Shown piece after piece: positions 10,246 through 23,665 of a stretch of 64,000 nucleotides of DNA; the first letter of the stretch is position 1, and every line of letters begins with the position of its first letter. The DNA is taken from assembly GCA_022747635.1 (NCBI GenBank), contig JAKTNV010000006.1, positions 69,251,090 to 69,315,089 on the forward strand. The letters are read 5' to 3'. This DNA comes from Hetaerina americana (taxonomy: Eukaryota > Arthropoda > Insecta > Odonata > Calopterygidae). Made by a program: the position numbers and the translations under genes. The notes under the pieces are model-generated. The model saw only the letters and a list, made by a program, of their open reading frames with translations. It was not told where the DNA came from and made no database searches.

Positions 10246-13200
10246 ATGGCACCACTCGTAATACAGAATTCATCCACATACAAAATAAATATCTTAAAAC
10301 TAATCTCTTAGGACTTCAGATACTTTAAAACAGCATATTTATTTAATTCCAGGACGAAAAAATGTACTTTAAAATGCTAAATGCCAAGCAATGTGGCTGC
10401 TGTTCTGTTTAATGAAATTTTAAATATGATGAATAAAGTCAAAATAAAACTTTGTAATTCCGCATTAAATAAAGTTTACTGCGGCCTAGGTTTTATAGAG
10501 CAATTGCACAAATGAACGCCCGAAGCGATTGATTATATCGTTTAATGCAGTATAATACAATTCTATTAATGTAGGTTCTTTGGGTAAAATTGGGCACTCA
10601 CTGATTGTAATACTTAATTTCTAACTCTGAAAATATATATTATGAATGTAATTAGTGGAGGATATTATTGATAACGTTCGTGAATTAGCATGAGGAGTTT
10701 ATAAGTCGAATGACTAAAGACCTATTCAAATTCACGTTGGATAAATATTATTTCAGCCAATAGGCTATCATCGAGTTTCTTTGAATTAAAAAATTTTAAA
10801 ATGTGATAATGGTTGAAAATCGTGGTGTAGATTTACAAATAACATGATAATATCGGGGCGAGTTTTATCGTCAATTAACTTAACTCCAAAATTCGCTCAT
10901 GCAGCACTGCAAAGTTTCCTCTTCTTAAGTCTTCTTCGTGGAATACAAAAGATTATTTCCTGCATCGGTTAATATCATCACAAATTTATATTGCACCTTT
11001 GTAACTACTATAAAACCTGAACGGATGTTTAAAGTTTTTTTTTGCATCGATCGGTAGTGTCACAGTATCACATCTCATAGGCAGTTTTGTGTATTAGATT
11101 AATAAAAGATTTTTCCTTCTTGTGTGCATAGATTTTTTCCATAATAGCATAAGTACTAAAGTTAGTAATTTTTAGGTCATGGTTTTTGGTCATCATGATA
11201 AAGTAGATATTACATATTTACACAAAGGCTGGGTTGAAGAAATCTCTATTTACCACGTATGGAAATTTAAGTTACGTATTACTAAATATATAAGGTAACC
11301 TACGGATGCATATGCAATAAAAATCTAAAATAATCTTCACGAATACAAAAGGAAAAATGTTGCTTTGTAGTCATGTCCCAAGGCGATTGTGTAAGGTCAC
11401 CATAAAAATATGGTAATCCGGTGAAATTTAATCAACTAGAAAGCTGCTTTTCCACTTCTTAAGTTGCAATCATCAGCATAAAATAATAGTCATGGAGTTT
11501 ATTTACGGAAATAAATAGGTATATGCTTGAGTTAGTATCGCTTGATAAATGCATTCACAACAATTGTAATGTGTAAGTAAAGGCGAGTAACTATTGTGGT
11601 TTTATTCTTATGATTTATTATGCGCTGCTTTTCTTCGGTTATACTTTTCTTTTCATTTTATACATTAAAAATCCCAAGCGGTATCCAATATCATTAGATA
11701 GAGATAGATTTTTATGCTTACGTTACGATGGCATAATAATCATGTGGAAAATTCCAATCTAATACATTGCCATAATTTCATCCTGTGGTGCATTCTCATT
11801 ATTTGTAGCTAGTTTTTTAGCGCACATTTTCAATTAAGGCATCGTGACACCTTTTGAATAATCTAAGAAAATATTAAAGCATAAACCAATAACTACCAAG
11901 TTATTTATTATTATTATTTTCCAGTTGTTCAAAATTTTGTCAGCAGTAGGAATTCCACAGCTAAGGCAAAATATAGTGTTAACTAATTGTTAATTTAAGT
12001 ATGCGGATATTAGTAAAAAAATTATTGCACCGGTCAAAGCAAATTAAAATATTATATTATTAATATCACATTATGTCATTGTGGTAACTTAAGTTCAATT
12101 TTGAAGTTAAGCTGATGATAATGAATTCAGCAATAATGTTGAGAAAAGTTTATCATTTAGTTAAACCCGTTTTTGATAGGTTTATTTTGATTATATCAAT
12201 GAAATTGGTGATACAGTGGGTACATTTGTTCTAACGTTTCAGAATTCATACTAACAAAGAGGGAGTTTGAACAAGGCAATAAGGAACAAAGCAATCACTT
12301 ATTCCATGAGCATGCTTGTACAATGGTATACAGAATTAAATAAGGAAAACTATTTCTATTAACATTACATGAGAGGTCTATTCCAGTCTCCCAGCGAAAT
12401 TTTTCCCAATATTTTTCATTTATAATAAATAGTATGAATATAAAACTATAGTAATATTTTGAAACTATATTTTAATTGCTAAAATAACCTCCTTATCCTG
12501 AATAATGTGTATTATTTGAACATTATGACGAAGAGTTTTCGATGGAAATACGTATCTAAGTTCGTCGAAAGGTATCCAAGAAATAATCCCCAGGCCTAAA
12601 CCGTTTTCCATAAACTCTTTAGAGTCATTTAAAAACGGAAATGCAGCCATATGTTTATTATAAAATTAATAGTAACAAACAGAAATGGTCCCATTCTAAA
12701 CGTTTCATTTCACATAATTTCTCGTGGGGTTTCTTGAAATCTTACAATGAGAAGCCACATTTGATCCCACCCATGCATCTCCTTTGAAGATATCAGAACT
12801 CCTGTACAATAAAAAGTTTCCAACGGCGGATATCATTTTGAGGAAAATTCACATTTTAAAAATTAATATCGTGACCAATATTTAATGATAATTTAATGAT
12901 TTGGAGGGAATGAATTCCTAGACAAACCCCTTGCGATAATCGGGGGTGTTATTTCGTTGGAATTTCTGTGACTATGTAAATGTGGTATTAGTCGGGTATA
13001 TGTAGGTTGTTTAAAATTGTCTCAATTTAACAAACCTCCTCAGAGAGAGCCGCCACGGATCATCTCTGCTCTACAAAAATGAAGGGGTGAAACTAGCTCT
13101 TCAGTGAGAAAATGAACATGCAACTCAAATGCCAAAAAAAGGTGGTGTCAGTCACACCAGTTACCCAACTCTAAGGATTAAAAAGATTTAAAAAAAATCA

Positions 13201-14879
13201 AACGGATTTAGTCTTCTCGGTTTCATGGCCAATGTTAGTTTCACCAGACCATGGTCGGAGGCCTTTATCCCTCAAACTTTTTTCACCTCACTCTTTTCGC
13301 CTAATGATCCCATCCTGTACACCTTTTTCACCGAACACCTTTCACCTAATGATCCTGCTTTTAAATTTACACCTTGAACTTAACGAATTAGTGGAGCGAT
13401 ATTTCACCTTTTCATACGCCAATTCCTATCCGCTATCCAACTTTTTCATATTCTTAGTTAGCGATCACGGATCCAGCGCTGCAACTCCAATGATTTGTGA
13501 TTCAGCCTGCGTTTATGCTTTATAGAAGAAATTCGCATCTAAGTTTCACAACGGAAAAGAACGTAAAAGCTGCATTGGTAATAAATCGTGACCATAACCC
13601 TCAACATGAAACGCGCGCGTTATGAAGTTCCCCAATCGCGTTTCACGGGGGCATAAGACAATAAATACTCATAAGAAATAAAAATAAAGAAGAAATATTA
13701 ATAACCATGCGTGATAAATTTTTAAATGAAAGATATTCCAAGTCAATTGAAATACATCTAGCTGCATTAATACGTTATGGTCGTTAAAAATATTTTAACC
13801 CTAAGAAATACAATTAAAATCAACGTAGCTCTACATTGAATTGTACAGATTTGGATAATAGTACGAATTAGAGTGAACCTCATGATTAGCCACTGCAATG
13901 CAGTAAAGAGAGTATGAAGGGGTGACCTCCAGAACCAATGGAAGAAATAAAACCGATTCCTTGAGAAAGGCACACTTAATGAACAATTCAAACACGCGAG
14001 TACCCCACATCATAATATAAAAGCATAATTGCCCTAATTACCATGGGAATAAAGGCTCGTGTCTGGTGTGGAAGTTGAAATTAAGAAAATTAATTTCCAA
14101 ATACCATCGTGCACAAAGAAAATCGAAAGATTCAGTTATTTTTTCCTCCCGACCCACGATATTTTTTTCAAGCGGGTATATATGTATGTGTATGTGTGGC
14201 TTAAATAACTCGACCTAAAAACTAAGCCGAGAGAGGAATGAAAGCTTTAAACGTCCTTACAAAAATAAAAATGAGGTTCGAAAATTTATATGTTTAAGGG
14301 GACTTTATTACGTATGTCGCGGTGCGAGGACGGCGCTAGCGTCGTGAGGGCTCGTTAGTGGAAGGCGTCGATTTTTGTATAGAAGAGTCCCTTCACCACT
14401 CCTCGTGGGGACCCGCCCACCTGAACAGGAGCAGTTATAAGAGACGAAAAGAACACAACGAGTCCCATGAAGGAGAATCATGAGACAGGGGTGTAGGGGA
14501 ACTGAGAAACGGAAAGAGGCATTGAAATGAGGCAAATGAAATGCCTGGGTTAAGTGCGAGGTGAGGTAACTGAGCGGTTAGAACTTGGGGAGATGTGGAT
14601 ATGAAAAGGAGAGGAAAAGATGCTGGAATGAAGAACACAAAATGATACTCTATTAGAAAGTCAGTCGATGGAATCGCGTCATTACTCATAAGATGCTGTT
14701 CATTACCATTATGGAAATACAAACATATCGGAAAGAAGTTACTTTTTTTCTGCTTCACCGCATCATAAACGAATAAAGAAATTGTGAAAATAATGCCAAA
14801 CCCTCGTTCATGCAGCAATAGTTTTCTATAATTTTTAACGACCTGTGTCAAAGATTTATGAAATAAATTAATATATATA
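10246..14879. other. Long AT-rich stretch, nothing recognised
   Basis: 4.6 kb of mainly AT-rich DNA without tRNA-like boxes, TIRs or coding signatures I can support. 13232-13525 holds a 97-residue plus frame that contains a short internally repeated phrase (CACCTAATGATCC and relatives); a similar phrase occurs near 21.95 kb. 14308-14851 has overlapping minus frames without recognisable domains. Confidence 0.4.
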
Positions 14880-15639
<760 letters not shown>

Positions 15640-15802
15640 CACGAGGGTCATCCGGAAAGTAGTACCCGTTCGTGCCGCATGAAGTGCTGACGACGCGAGT
15701 AGCCGCTGGACGAGGTCAGATAGCTTCAGTGGCTTGTCTGCCTTCTCTGAGCCAAGTTGCGTGACGCTAGCATTGCCTGTGTTGTTTCTGTGATTGTTTA
15801 CA

Positions 15803-16201
15803 ATGTTTAAAAAAATTGAGAACGCCGCCAGTTGTGAAGTGAGGGCAGTGATTAAATTCCTCAATGCAAGAAACGTTCGCCCATGTGATATTCATCGCCA
15901 ATTAAAGGAGGTGTATGGAGACAATGTAATGGACGAGTCGTCTGTTCGGCGGTGGTGTCGCAACTTCAACATGGGGAGGGGGAACACACACGACGATGAG
16001 CGTTCGGAGAGACCGTCTGTCATTACAGACCAACTGGTGAGCTCAGTTGACGAATTCGTGAGGAACGATCGGCGCGTCACAATTGATGACATCTGTGAGC
16101 ATTTTCCCAATGTTTCTCGAACAATTGTTCATGAAATTGTTAAACACCATCTGCATTATGCAAAAATTTGTGCAAGATGGGTCCCTCGCGTATCTCAATG
16201 A
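15803..16201 (+). CDS. Mariner transposase N-terminal (HTH-only) ORF, copy 1
   Basis: A 132-residue frame starts at the ATG at 15803. An upstream TTG in the same frame is less likely to be used. The segments read as a mariner paired [44 protein letters not shown], then a linker resembling DDERSERPS, and a second HTH ([24 protein letters not shown]). It ends WVPRVSQ where a full transposase would continue into the catalytic D,D34D domain. The remainder of the gene is only a C-terminal tail (AAGIQKLVTRYDKCLNLLGDYVEK) in the plus-two frame up to 16295. All three copies keep this ORF open. If expressed it would bind DNA without catalysis. Expression is not shown. Confidence 0.75.
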   Translation: MFKKIENAASCEVRAVIKFLNARNVRPCDIHRQLKEVYGDNVMDESSVRRWCRNFNMGRGNTHDDERSERPSVITDQLVSSVDEFVRNDRRVTIDDICEHFPNVSRTIVHEIVKHHLHYAKICARWVPRVSQ

Positions 16202-16295
16202 GCTGGCGGCGAAGGACTATGCAGCAGGAATACAGAAACTTGTCACACGTTATGACAAATGCCTTAATTTGCTTGGAGATTATGTTGAGAAGTAG
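16202..16295 (+). pseudogene. Mariner transposase C-terminal tail, out of frame
   Basis: The frame that overlaps the HTH ORF encodes [16 protein letters not shown] and then DKCLNLLGDYVEK before a stop at 16295. This matches the usual C-terminus of mariner transposases (GIQKLV..RYDKCLN..GDYVEK). The large internal deletion joined N- and C-terminal coding regions in different frames. A possible polyadenylation signal AATAAA follows shortly after (about 16315). Confidence 0.8.
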
Positions 16296-16404
16296 TTTAA
16301 AGTATCCTCTTTCAAATAAAATTTTTTATGTTTGTTAATATTTACTTTTGTGTCTTTATTTCACGAATGGGTACTACTTTCCGGATGACCCTCGTATCTA
16401 TATA

Positions 16405-16671
16405 TGTAACCACAAACACAGTAATCAACCCGAAGGTCGGTTTGTTCAAAGTTCACCCAGTACTAAGCCCGACGGCGTGTGAAATTAACACATCAGGGTA
16501 GGGGGGCCAGTTCCTTTCCCTGTACCGGTCATGGTTTCTTAGGGAAGATCTGGTACCTGAAAAATCACAAAGCTTGGGTGGAGCTGCAGGTTCCCAGAGT
16601 GCCTTGCCTGGGACTCGAACCCGAGACCCTCCGGTCAGGAGTCCAACGCTCTACCCCCTCGACTACCGCGA

Positions 16672-16673
<2 letters not shown>
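16405..16673 (-). repeat. tRNA-derived SINE (family 2), copy 1
   Basis: Read on the minus strand, the head is tRNA-like: an A box around GTCGAGGGGGTAGAGCG and a B box GGGTTCGAGTCCC about 35 bases later. The body includes TTTGTGATTTTTCAGGTACC and CACACGCCGTCGGGCTTAG, and the 3' part ACCTTCGGGTTGATTAC. Related copies lie at 35446-35724, 39029-39125 and 60990-61165. RNA polymerase III would be the expected transcriber. The 3' side ends near the right end of the 753-bp mariner and the 5' side abuts a TA array. Confidence 0.85.
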
Positions 16674-16746
<73 letters not shown>

Positions 16747-16751
16747 TATAC

Positions 16752-16790
<39 letters not shown>
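16674..16790. repeat. (TA)n microsatellite with a few interruptions
   Basis: TA array with CATATATACATATATAAA interruptions at about 16740-16760, separating the SINE head from the palindrome. Confidence 0.95.
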
Positions 16791-16795
<5 letters not shown>

Positions 16796-17059
16796 GGCTG
16801 ACACAACATAACACAAATAGAAAAGAATAGACACATATAAAAGAACACTTACACGGTAAATTGTTCGAGCTTTCGGCCCTCTCAGGGGCCTTCTTCAAGA
16901 GAGACTCTCTTGAGACTTTCAAGAGAGACTCTCTTGAAGACTGAGTCTCTCTTGAAGAAGGCCCCTGAGAGGGCCGAAAGCTCGAACAATTTACCGTGTA
17001 AGTGTTCTTTTATATGTGTCTATTCTTTTCTATTTGTGTTATGTTGTGTCAGCCAATTA
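16791..17059. repeat. Perfect palindrome, 117-bp arms, 35-bp spacer
   Basis: The arm at 16791-16907 and the arm at 16943-17059 are exact reverse complements as far as I can read. The spacer (16908-16942) is itself made of AGAGAGACTCTCTTGA-type repeats. Each arm carries a strong stem GGCCCCTGAGAGGGCC preceded by TTGAAGAA and followed by GAAAGCTCGAAC. Each runs outward into TTTACCGTGTAAGTG and then a TA array. The layout mirrors the head-to-head PLE pair next door, so I interpret it as two fused 3' ends of a second PLE family. No protein is encoded. Confidence 0.85.
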
Positions 17060-18837
<1,778 letters not shown>

Positions 18838-19116
18838 ATGGCGCATATCTGGGTGGCCCAATCATTCAAACCGCCCGGGCTGAACCAAGCCCACTGAATG
18901 CATCAATTGGCTGCCTACATACCCCCCCCCCCACCCCCTTGTTCATTTCCTATTGGTCCCTTTACCTCTCCTTCCCCCACCTCTCCCCCGCACATCCTCT
19001 CCGCTCTTCCCCGAGAACGCCATTCTGAAGACGACAGCCGAGCTGTCGAAACGTAAAATAACAAATTGTGAGTGTCCTTTCTTTGTGTCTCTATATTCTA
19101 AAAATCTACATCTGTG

Positions 19117-19120
<4 letters not shown>
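18838..19120 (+). mobile_element. Second Penelope-like fragment, head-to-head with the first
   Basis: The plus-strand sequence encodes the last 19 codons of the same PLE protein (from MAHIWVAQSF to the stop at about 18896-18898). It continues through the same 3' non-coding region, including CTGAAGACGACAGCCGAG and TGTCGAAACG, and TGAGTGTCCTTTCTTTGTG. It is nearly identical to the reverse complement of 17315-17600, with scattered differences (for example CCTTCCCCCACC versus CCTTCACCCACC). It ends in a TA array. The two PLE pieces meet at their 5' sides, so both 3' ends point outward. Confidence 0.88.

Positions 19121-19170
<50 letters not shown>
19121..19170. repeat. (TA)n microsatellite, then (GACA)n
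   Basis: TA array of 50 bp directly following the PLE 3' end (GTGTTTT). It is followed at 19171-19198 by a GAGAGACAGACAGACAGACAG run. Confidence 0.96.
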
Positions 19171-19174
<4 letters not shown>

Positions 19175-19198
19175 GAGAGACAGACAGACAGACAGAGA

Positions 19199-20269
19199 CT
19201 AATACAACGCTAAAACATATTGTAACGTGTTATAATTTCCACAATTTCCACTAGAACCGTAACAATACCATTTAACAAGTTACAAGGTTTTAAAAATAAT
19301 TTACATGTATTGTTTTTGAATTTAGAAACAGTATGTATAACCAATATTTGATATTAATTCACATTTAAAAGTTTGATTACAAGAATCACAGCTCATTCAT
19401 TAATTGATGCAGTTGATTTACTTCACCTCTTTCAGCAAAACTATCTCCTGAGCAACTGCTACCAATATTGATTTTATTCAAATTAAAAAACCGGGGGTAT
19501 GGGTGTATTCTTAAACCAAAACATGCGATTTTTTCAATGGTGGTAGATATCGATTGTATTATAAATGGAACACTCATTTGGCTACTCAAGAGATAAAAAT
19601 AGGGACAAATGTTTAGTGAAGTTAACAATCGTAACGAAACTTTTCTTAAGAAGATATATTTAGCTAAAATAAGCCCGATTTGGGTATAATAAAATTCCAA
19701 AAATTCCCATGCCTAGTAGTAGAAGAGTTAAAATTACCTGACTGTGAAATAATGGGTCCCATTAAAGCGATTCCCATGGTCACTTAGAAAAACATTTCGC
19801 AGAATTCACGAAGCTGCAATGCATGACAATTGTAATGAACTGGGTTCTGAAGTCGACAACGTCATTGAATTCTCACACTAATTATATACAAAATCATTTA
19901 CCAAACTGAAAAGATCAAGACCAAAAGCTTGGGTTTAGAACTGCAAAATGTAAAAGATTCATTTACTCCTCGAAACGCAATATTTATTTTTCTCAGAAAA
20001 CTTTTCCAAGCAAGACAAAATGTAATAAATATCACTCATAAGAGAGCTGACATAACGCACTTGATAGCATTTTTGGCAGAAAAAATTCAAAATCTTTCTT
20101 CACATCATTAATTCAAGTGCTTCAATGGTAATCAAGCTTTCAAGCCTAATGGTAAATCTTATCATAAAGCTTGACTACGAAATAATGGGCTCAGTGCTAA
20201 CCACGGCCAATCAAATGGCCAATGAAATATTTGGGGGTAGTTCTAACGCGACACCTTTCATGGGGAGCA
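19199..20269. other. AT-rich DNA, nothing recognised
   Basis: No family signature was found in either strand. The minus frame 19386-19700 and plus frame 19929-20111 are unsupported. The sequence just before 20270 may belong to the decayed LINE described next, since its reading frame resembles LINE protein only from about 20280. Confidence 0.35.
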
Positions 20270-20605
20270 CAAAACAGGACCATATGCGAATCCGCTTTAA
20301 AGAAACTCGGCTTCATTAAACTGGTGGTGGGGAATGTAGTGAGAAAGTTACAGAGAGGTGTTATTTTGCTCTAGTAAGACATACTTTCGAATACTCCGCC
20401 AGCATTTGGGATCCTTGGGATAAAATTTGTCATAAAGAATAAGATAAAGTACAGAGAATATCCACCAAGTCCGTAAAAAATTGTGATAATAAGAACATAA
20501 GTGTGGCAGGTCTCTTAGGAGATTCAGTTTGGGAGACACTTGAGAAACGAAGAGAACAAGCGAGACTTAGACGTTTAGAGAAATTCGAGCAACGATGTTA
20601 AGAAA
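20270..20605 (+). pseudogene. Decayed CR1/Jockey-type LINE, C-terminal fragment
   Basis: Translation in shifting plus frames gives KKLGFIK, then VRHTFEYSASIWDPWDK, KVQRISTKSVKN and SVWETLEKRREQARLRRLEKF. This order (LGFLRRN..., ...LEYASSVWDP, ...KVQRRAARF, ...L.W..L..RR..ARL) is the C-terminal region after the RT domain in CR1/Jockey-like LINEs. Several frameshifts and an internal stop (after CHKE) show it is dead. The similar region of the LINE at 40.4-41.3 kb supports the identification. Confidence 0.65.
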
Positions 20606-22008
20606 AGGCACGACAAAACAATGAAATTCAGCGTTGTTTTCTACGGCGCGAAAGCAATGTTTATGACGAATGACGAAAAGAGTAGATTGCCTCCCTTTTC
20701 AACGCCCAGCTAGTCGATTCCCATAGTTGACATTACTATATCCAGATCAATGTCCATGCATTGTTTCATGGAATGAAGGCTTCGTAAACGAAAGATAAAT
20801 TCAGATGGTATCCCGCTCCTTTCCTTCATAGTGTTTCCAACGTGTCAGCATCACTCAACCTATCACTAAACTGGGGTCAGGGGCCACACAGGGGAACATA
20901 CCCTGCGTGGACTACCTTTCGTCTGGCTCCTATCTATTGACCTATCTGGCATGAGTGATCCCACCAGGAGAAATTATGTTTACTCCCGTCAGCACAGCTT
21001 TAGGGGTCATCAGAAAGCACTACCACAGCAAGTAGGGAATGCACGTATCGTACGAGATGTATTCGTGGGGGTGATTCATATAAGAAAACAAAATCACATT
21101 TAGGTCAAAAAAAAGAGAAACTCGCACTAATAATAGAAATACGTATGTTTGCAAAGCTAACTTTATTCAGTGGAAAGTAAAACGTAGGGTACACCCTTCC
21201 ACTGCAGACGTTGTCCTCATCCTTCCACTGAAGGCGAAAGCTACCGAAGCTAGCTCAGCTTCCAGTAAAGCTGTGCTACCGAAAATTTTAATTCTGTCCC
21301 TTCTATCCCTTATTTTGACCATTTCTCTTCTTTTCCGTGCTCCATGTTTTTTTTTCTTGTTTTAGTAACCATTTGTTTTCTAGGGGCTGTATTTGTTTGC
21401 ATGTGTGGGTATGTTTGCGTATATATGGGTATATACATATGCATCCATATATTTAAAGTATTGGCTATAATATTTGTGACTCATTAAATGCGATTTCCTG
21501 AATAAAAAACAGCAGAACTTAAATTTCCACACCAAAATGATAGTTACAAGTGGACATTTGTACATGTCAACCACCACTGGTGGAATACACCATTACCCAT
21601 ACAGCCTCATTAGAACGCAGTTCTCGGTTTAAATCTCCATTAAGCAAAAATCATTTCAATACAGAATTTATCGCAAATATCTCTTCGTCTGCGTATGAGA
21701 GAAACAATCGTTCGGTAATGTGACTGACGTAAACACTGCAATGTAATTGTTATTTATTTATTTAGGATACATTGCTGTTAGGCGATAAGCCGGGTGGCTA
21801 TAAACTATGCAGTAGTCAGTCTTAAACATATCATAGTGTCATTTAGTCATATAGTAGACTTACAAAATAAAAAAAATAAGAAAAAACAATATATTGAGAT
21901 ACATCCATACACCTTCTGCCGTATTGCATTGAACAATCCCATCATGTATACCTTTTACATTCACGCCTAATGCGTTATCATGAGTTACCTCATGCCATTA
22001 TTTTGCTA
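20606..22008. other. Mixed DNA, possible old repeat at 20860-21050
   Basis: 20860-21050 has higher GC and phrases such as GACCTATCTGGCATGAG, CCCACCAGGAG and AGCTTTAGGGGTCATCAG. It gives the impression of an old retroelement untranslated region. I cannot name it. 21180-21260 has CCTTCCACTG twice, near CTGAAGGCGAAAGCTACC. The rest is AT-rich without recognised features. Confidence 0.3.
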
Positions 22009-22200
22009 GGCCAGGTGGCGGAGATTTAACGTCAAAGCCAGCACACCCAGATGTCGTGGTCCCGATTCCCACCTAGGTAGATTACCCTCAACCTAGGGCT
22101 TGGGTGTTCGTGTCTTCAATATCGCGTCTAAGGGTTGGGTGGAGGAAGGAACTAGTAGCCTCCAACTCGCCCAATCAAATCGATAAATAACTAAAATAAA
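22009..22200 (+). repeat. tRNA-derived SINE (family 1), copy 1
   Basis: The head has an A-box-like GTGGCGGAGATTTAACG and a B-box-like GGTCCCGATTCCC about 40 bases apart. The body has AACCTAGGGCTTGGGTGT, CGCGTCTAAGGGTTGGGTG and an A-rich tail ending ATAAATAACTAAAATAAA. The same order of elements is present at 22566-22745, so it is a repeat family and not a lone tRNA. Confidence 0.75.
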
Positions 22201-22565
22201 TTAATAGCGTTTAAGTTAACGCCATTACGCCCGCCTTTTGATGAATTTCATTGCATCGCATGATCAATATTCGACTCGCGTGAAGAAAAGTCGTTGATCT
22301 TCCAAGGGCAATTCCAATCTTCCCACAATTGAGAGTAAATTGCCTCATAATTGAAGTGAGCCTCCATTTTGAATGCAGTATTTCATGTGGCAAATTCATA
22401 GATGCCTGAAATGTATTTAATCTTGCTTTTCTTTTCAACTACGGCATGGAATGACAGACTCCCACCATTTCTTGCCAGCGAATAACAATTAATGGAGCAC
22501 ATTCGTTAATAAAATAGTAAGCTGAATACAGCCCTCTTATTTGAAAACCAATTTTCCTTACACAC
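22201..22565. other. Spacer between two SINE copies
   Basis: AT-rich with moderate GC. A 75-residue minus frame (22211-22438) has no motif I recognise. Confidence 0.4.
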
Positions 22566-22745
22566 CCTATGATGGCGGCCGGGTAACGTCCTCGCCTGCC
22601 AACCCAGAGGTCGCGTGTTCGATTTATGCCTTGGTGTATTTTTCTCCATCTAGGGCTTGGTTGTATGCAATTATCTCGAACGTAATGTCTAAGGGTTAGG
22701 TGAAAGTAGGCACTATAAGTCTTAATGAAGTTGACAAGTAAAAAA
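22566..22745 (+). repeat. tRNA-derived SINE (family 1), copy 2
   Basis: The head GATGGCGGCCGGGTAACG has a good A box and GCGTGTTCGATTTAT a slightly decayed B box. The body shares ATCTAGGGCTTGGTTGT and AATGTCTAAGGGTTAGGTG with copy 1. Same strand and about 560 bp downstream of copy 1. The copies differ at many positions, so they are independent old insertions. Confidence 0.75.
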
Positions 22746-23379
22746 ATATGGAAACAGCTGACGTCTCCCAGCTGGCATCTTTCAAACCCGGTCAAATATG
22801 TCTGATGCAACGGATGGGGAATAAAAAGGAGATAATCAAATGACAAATATGTCTGTAAAATAAACCGCGATGACTTTCAATTTCATACATACGAATGGAG
22901 ATACGATTTGAATCAATATTTAGAGTAAAATATTAATGAACAAATCTAAAAATTATCCGGCAGAGAAATTAATTCGTTTTGAATTTTGGATTATTCCACC
23001 AAATCCATAAGACCCCTATCATTCGTCAGTTAATTTTCTTGAATATTTTGAAATTGAAAAACCGCCATTAAGTCGCATACAATTCATCAATTCCATACAT
23101 TTTTACCACTGTTCATGAAAAATGGTAAGTTTAATTCAAGGTCATGTTGGAATGCAAAAATGGATACAAAACTAATTTCTATCGAACACGGTTTGGTGGC
23201 ATCCCCCGCAACCAGATGGCCACATGCACCATTCCATTTTTATCTTCCACACTCCCCCCTTTTCCCGACGCATTTAGCTTTCGTTCCTGGATCTTAAATT
23301 CACGAAAAAGTTTCGGGCGGCCACAAGAAAAAGGCAAGCCACCCGGGTGAGCATAAAATAAAATCCCGCAGGGATGTAG
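22746..23379. other. AT-rich DNA, nothing recognised
   Basis: No coding or repeat signature was seen. Short frames near 23115-23350 overlap the start of a GC-rich block and have no motif. Confidence 0.35.
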
Positions 23380-23665
23380 GAACTACGTACCCTCCCCGCC
23401 AGCCTACGGCCGCCTGGTGTTTGCAAAAGCACATGGGTACAGGGCGAGGGACGCGTGAAGAGTTTGAAGGAGAGAGTGTTAACAAGGGGAGGCGGCGACG
23501 GGTTGAGGAGGGGAACCGAGAGAACCAAGGGAAGGGCGGGAGATGGCGGGGGCCGGGAGGGGGAAAGTGGAGTCTTTGGGAGAGGGACGTACTCGCTCCG
23601 CTCCAGAAACAATACCTCTCCCACTACATTCTTCCGCAGGCGGCGGAGTAGGTACGTCGCCACTC
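23380..23665. other. GC-rich, purine-biased block
   Basis: CpG-containing DNA with a strong G/A bias on the plus strand (23440-23590). Overlapping frames on both strands are low complexity (Pro/Ser or Gly/Arg) and are best explained by the base bias. A regulatory role is possible but nothing specific is visible. Confidence 0.35.

Larger units (their letters stand above)
15642..16394 (+). mobile_element. 753-bp deleted mariner, copy 1
   Basis: Terminal inverted repeats begin CGAGGGTCATCCGGAAAG and continue to about 26 bp (AGTAGTACCC). The right end is the reverse complement and is followed by TA (16395-16396). It is the same length as, and nearly identical to, the copies at 31546-32298 and 43426-44178. 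It contains an N-terminal transposase ORF and a C-terminal tail in another frame but lacks the catalytic core, so it must be moved in trans. It lies against the TA array on its left. Confidence 0.92.

Noticed and set aside
14308..14851. Overlapping minus frames of 75 and 138 residues
   Set aside because: No motif, different phases over the same DNA and no repeat partner.
16600..16673. Possible functional tRNA gene
   Set aside because: Good A and B boxes, but it is followed by a conserved SINE body found at other loci, so it is a SINE head. The other tRNA-like heads (22009, 22566, 27272, 29725, 35446) were rejected for the same reason.
16791..17059. Rho-independent terminator or CRISPR-like repeat
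   Set aside because: The palindrome is far too long, has no T-run role and sits in a eukaryotic transposon cluster. No regularly spaced direct repeats occur in the window.
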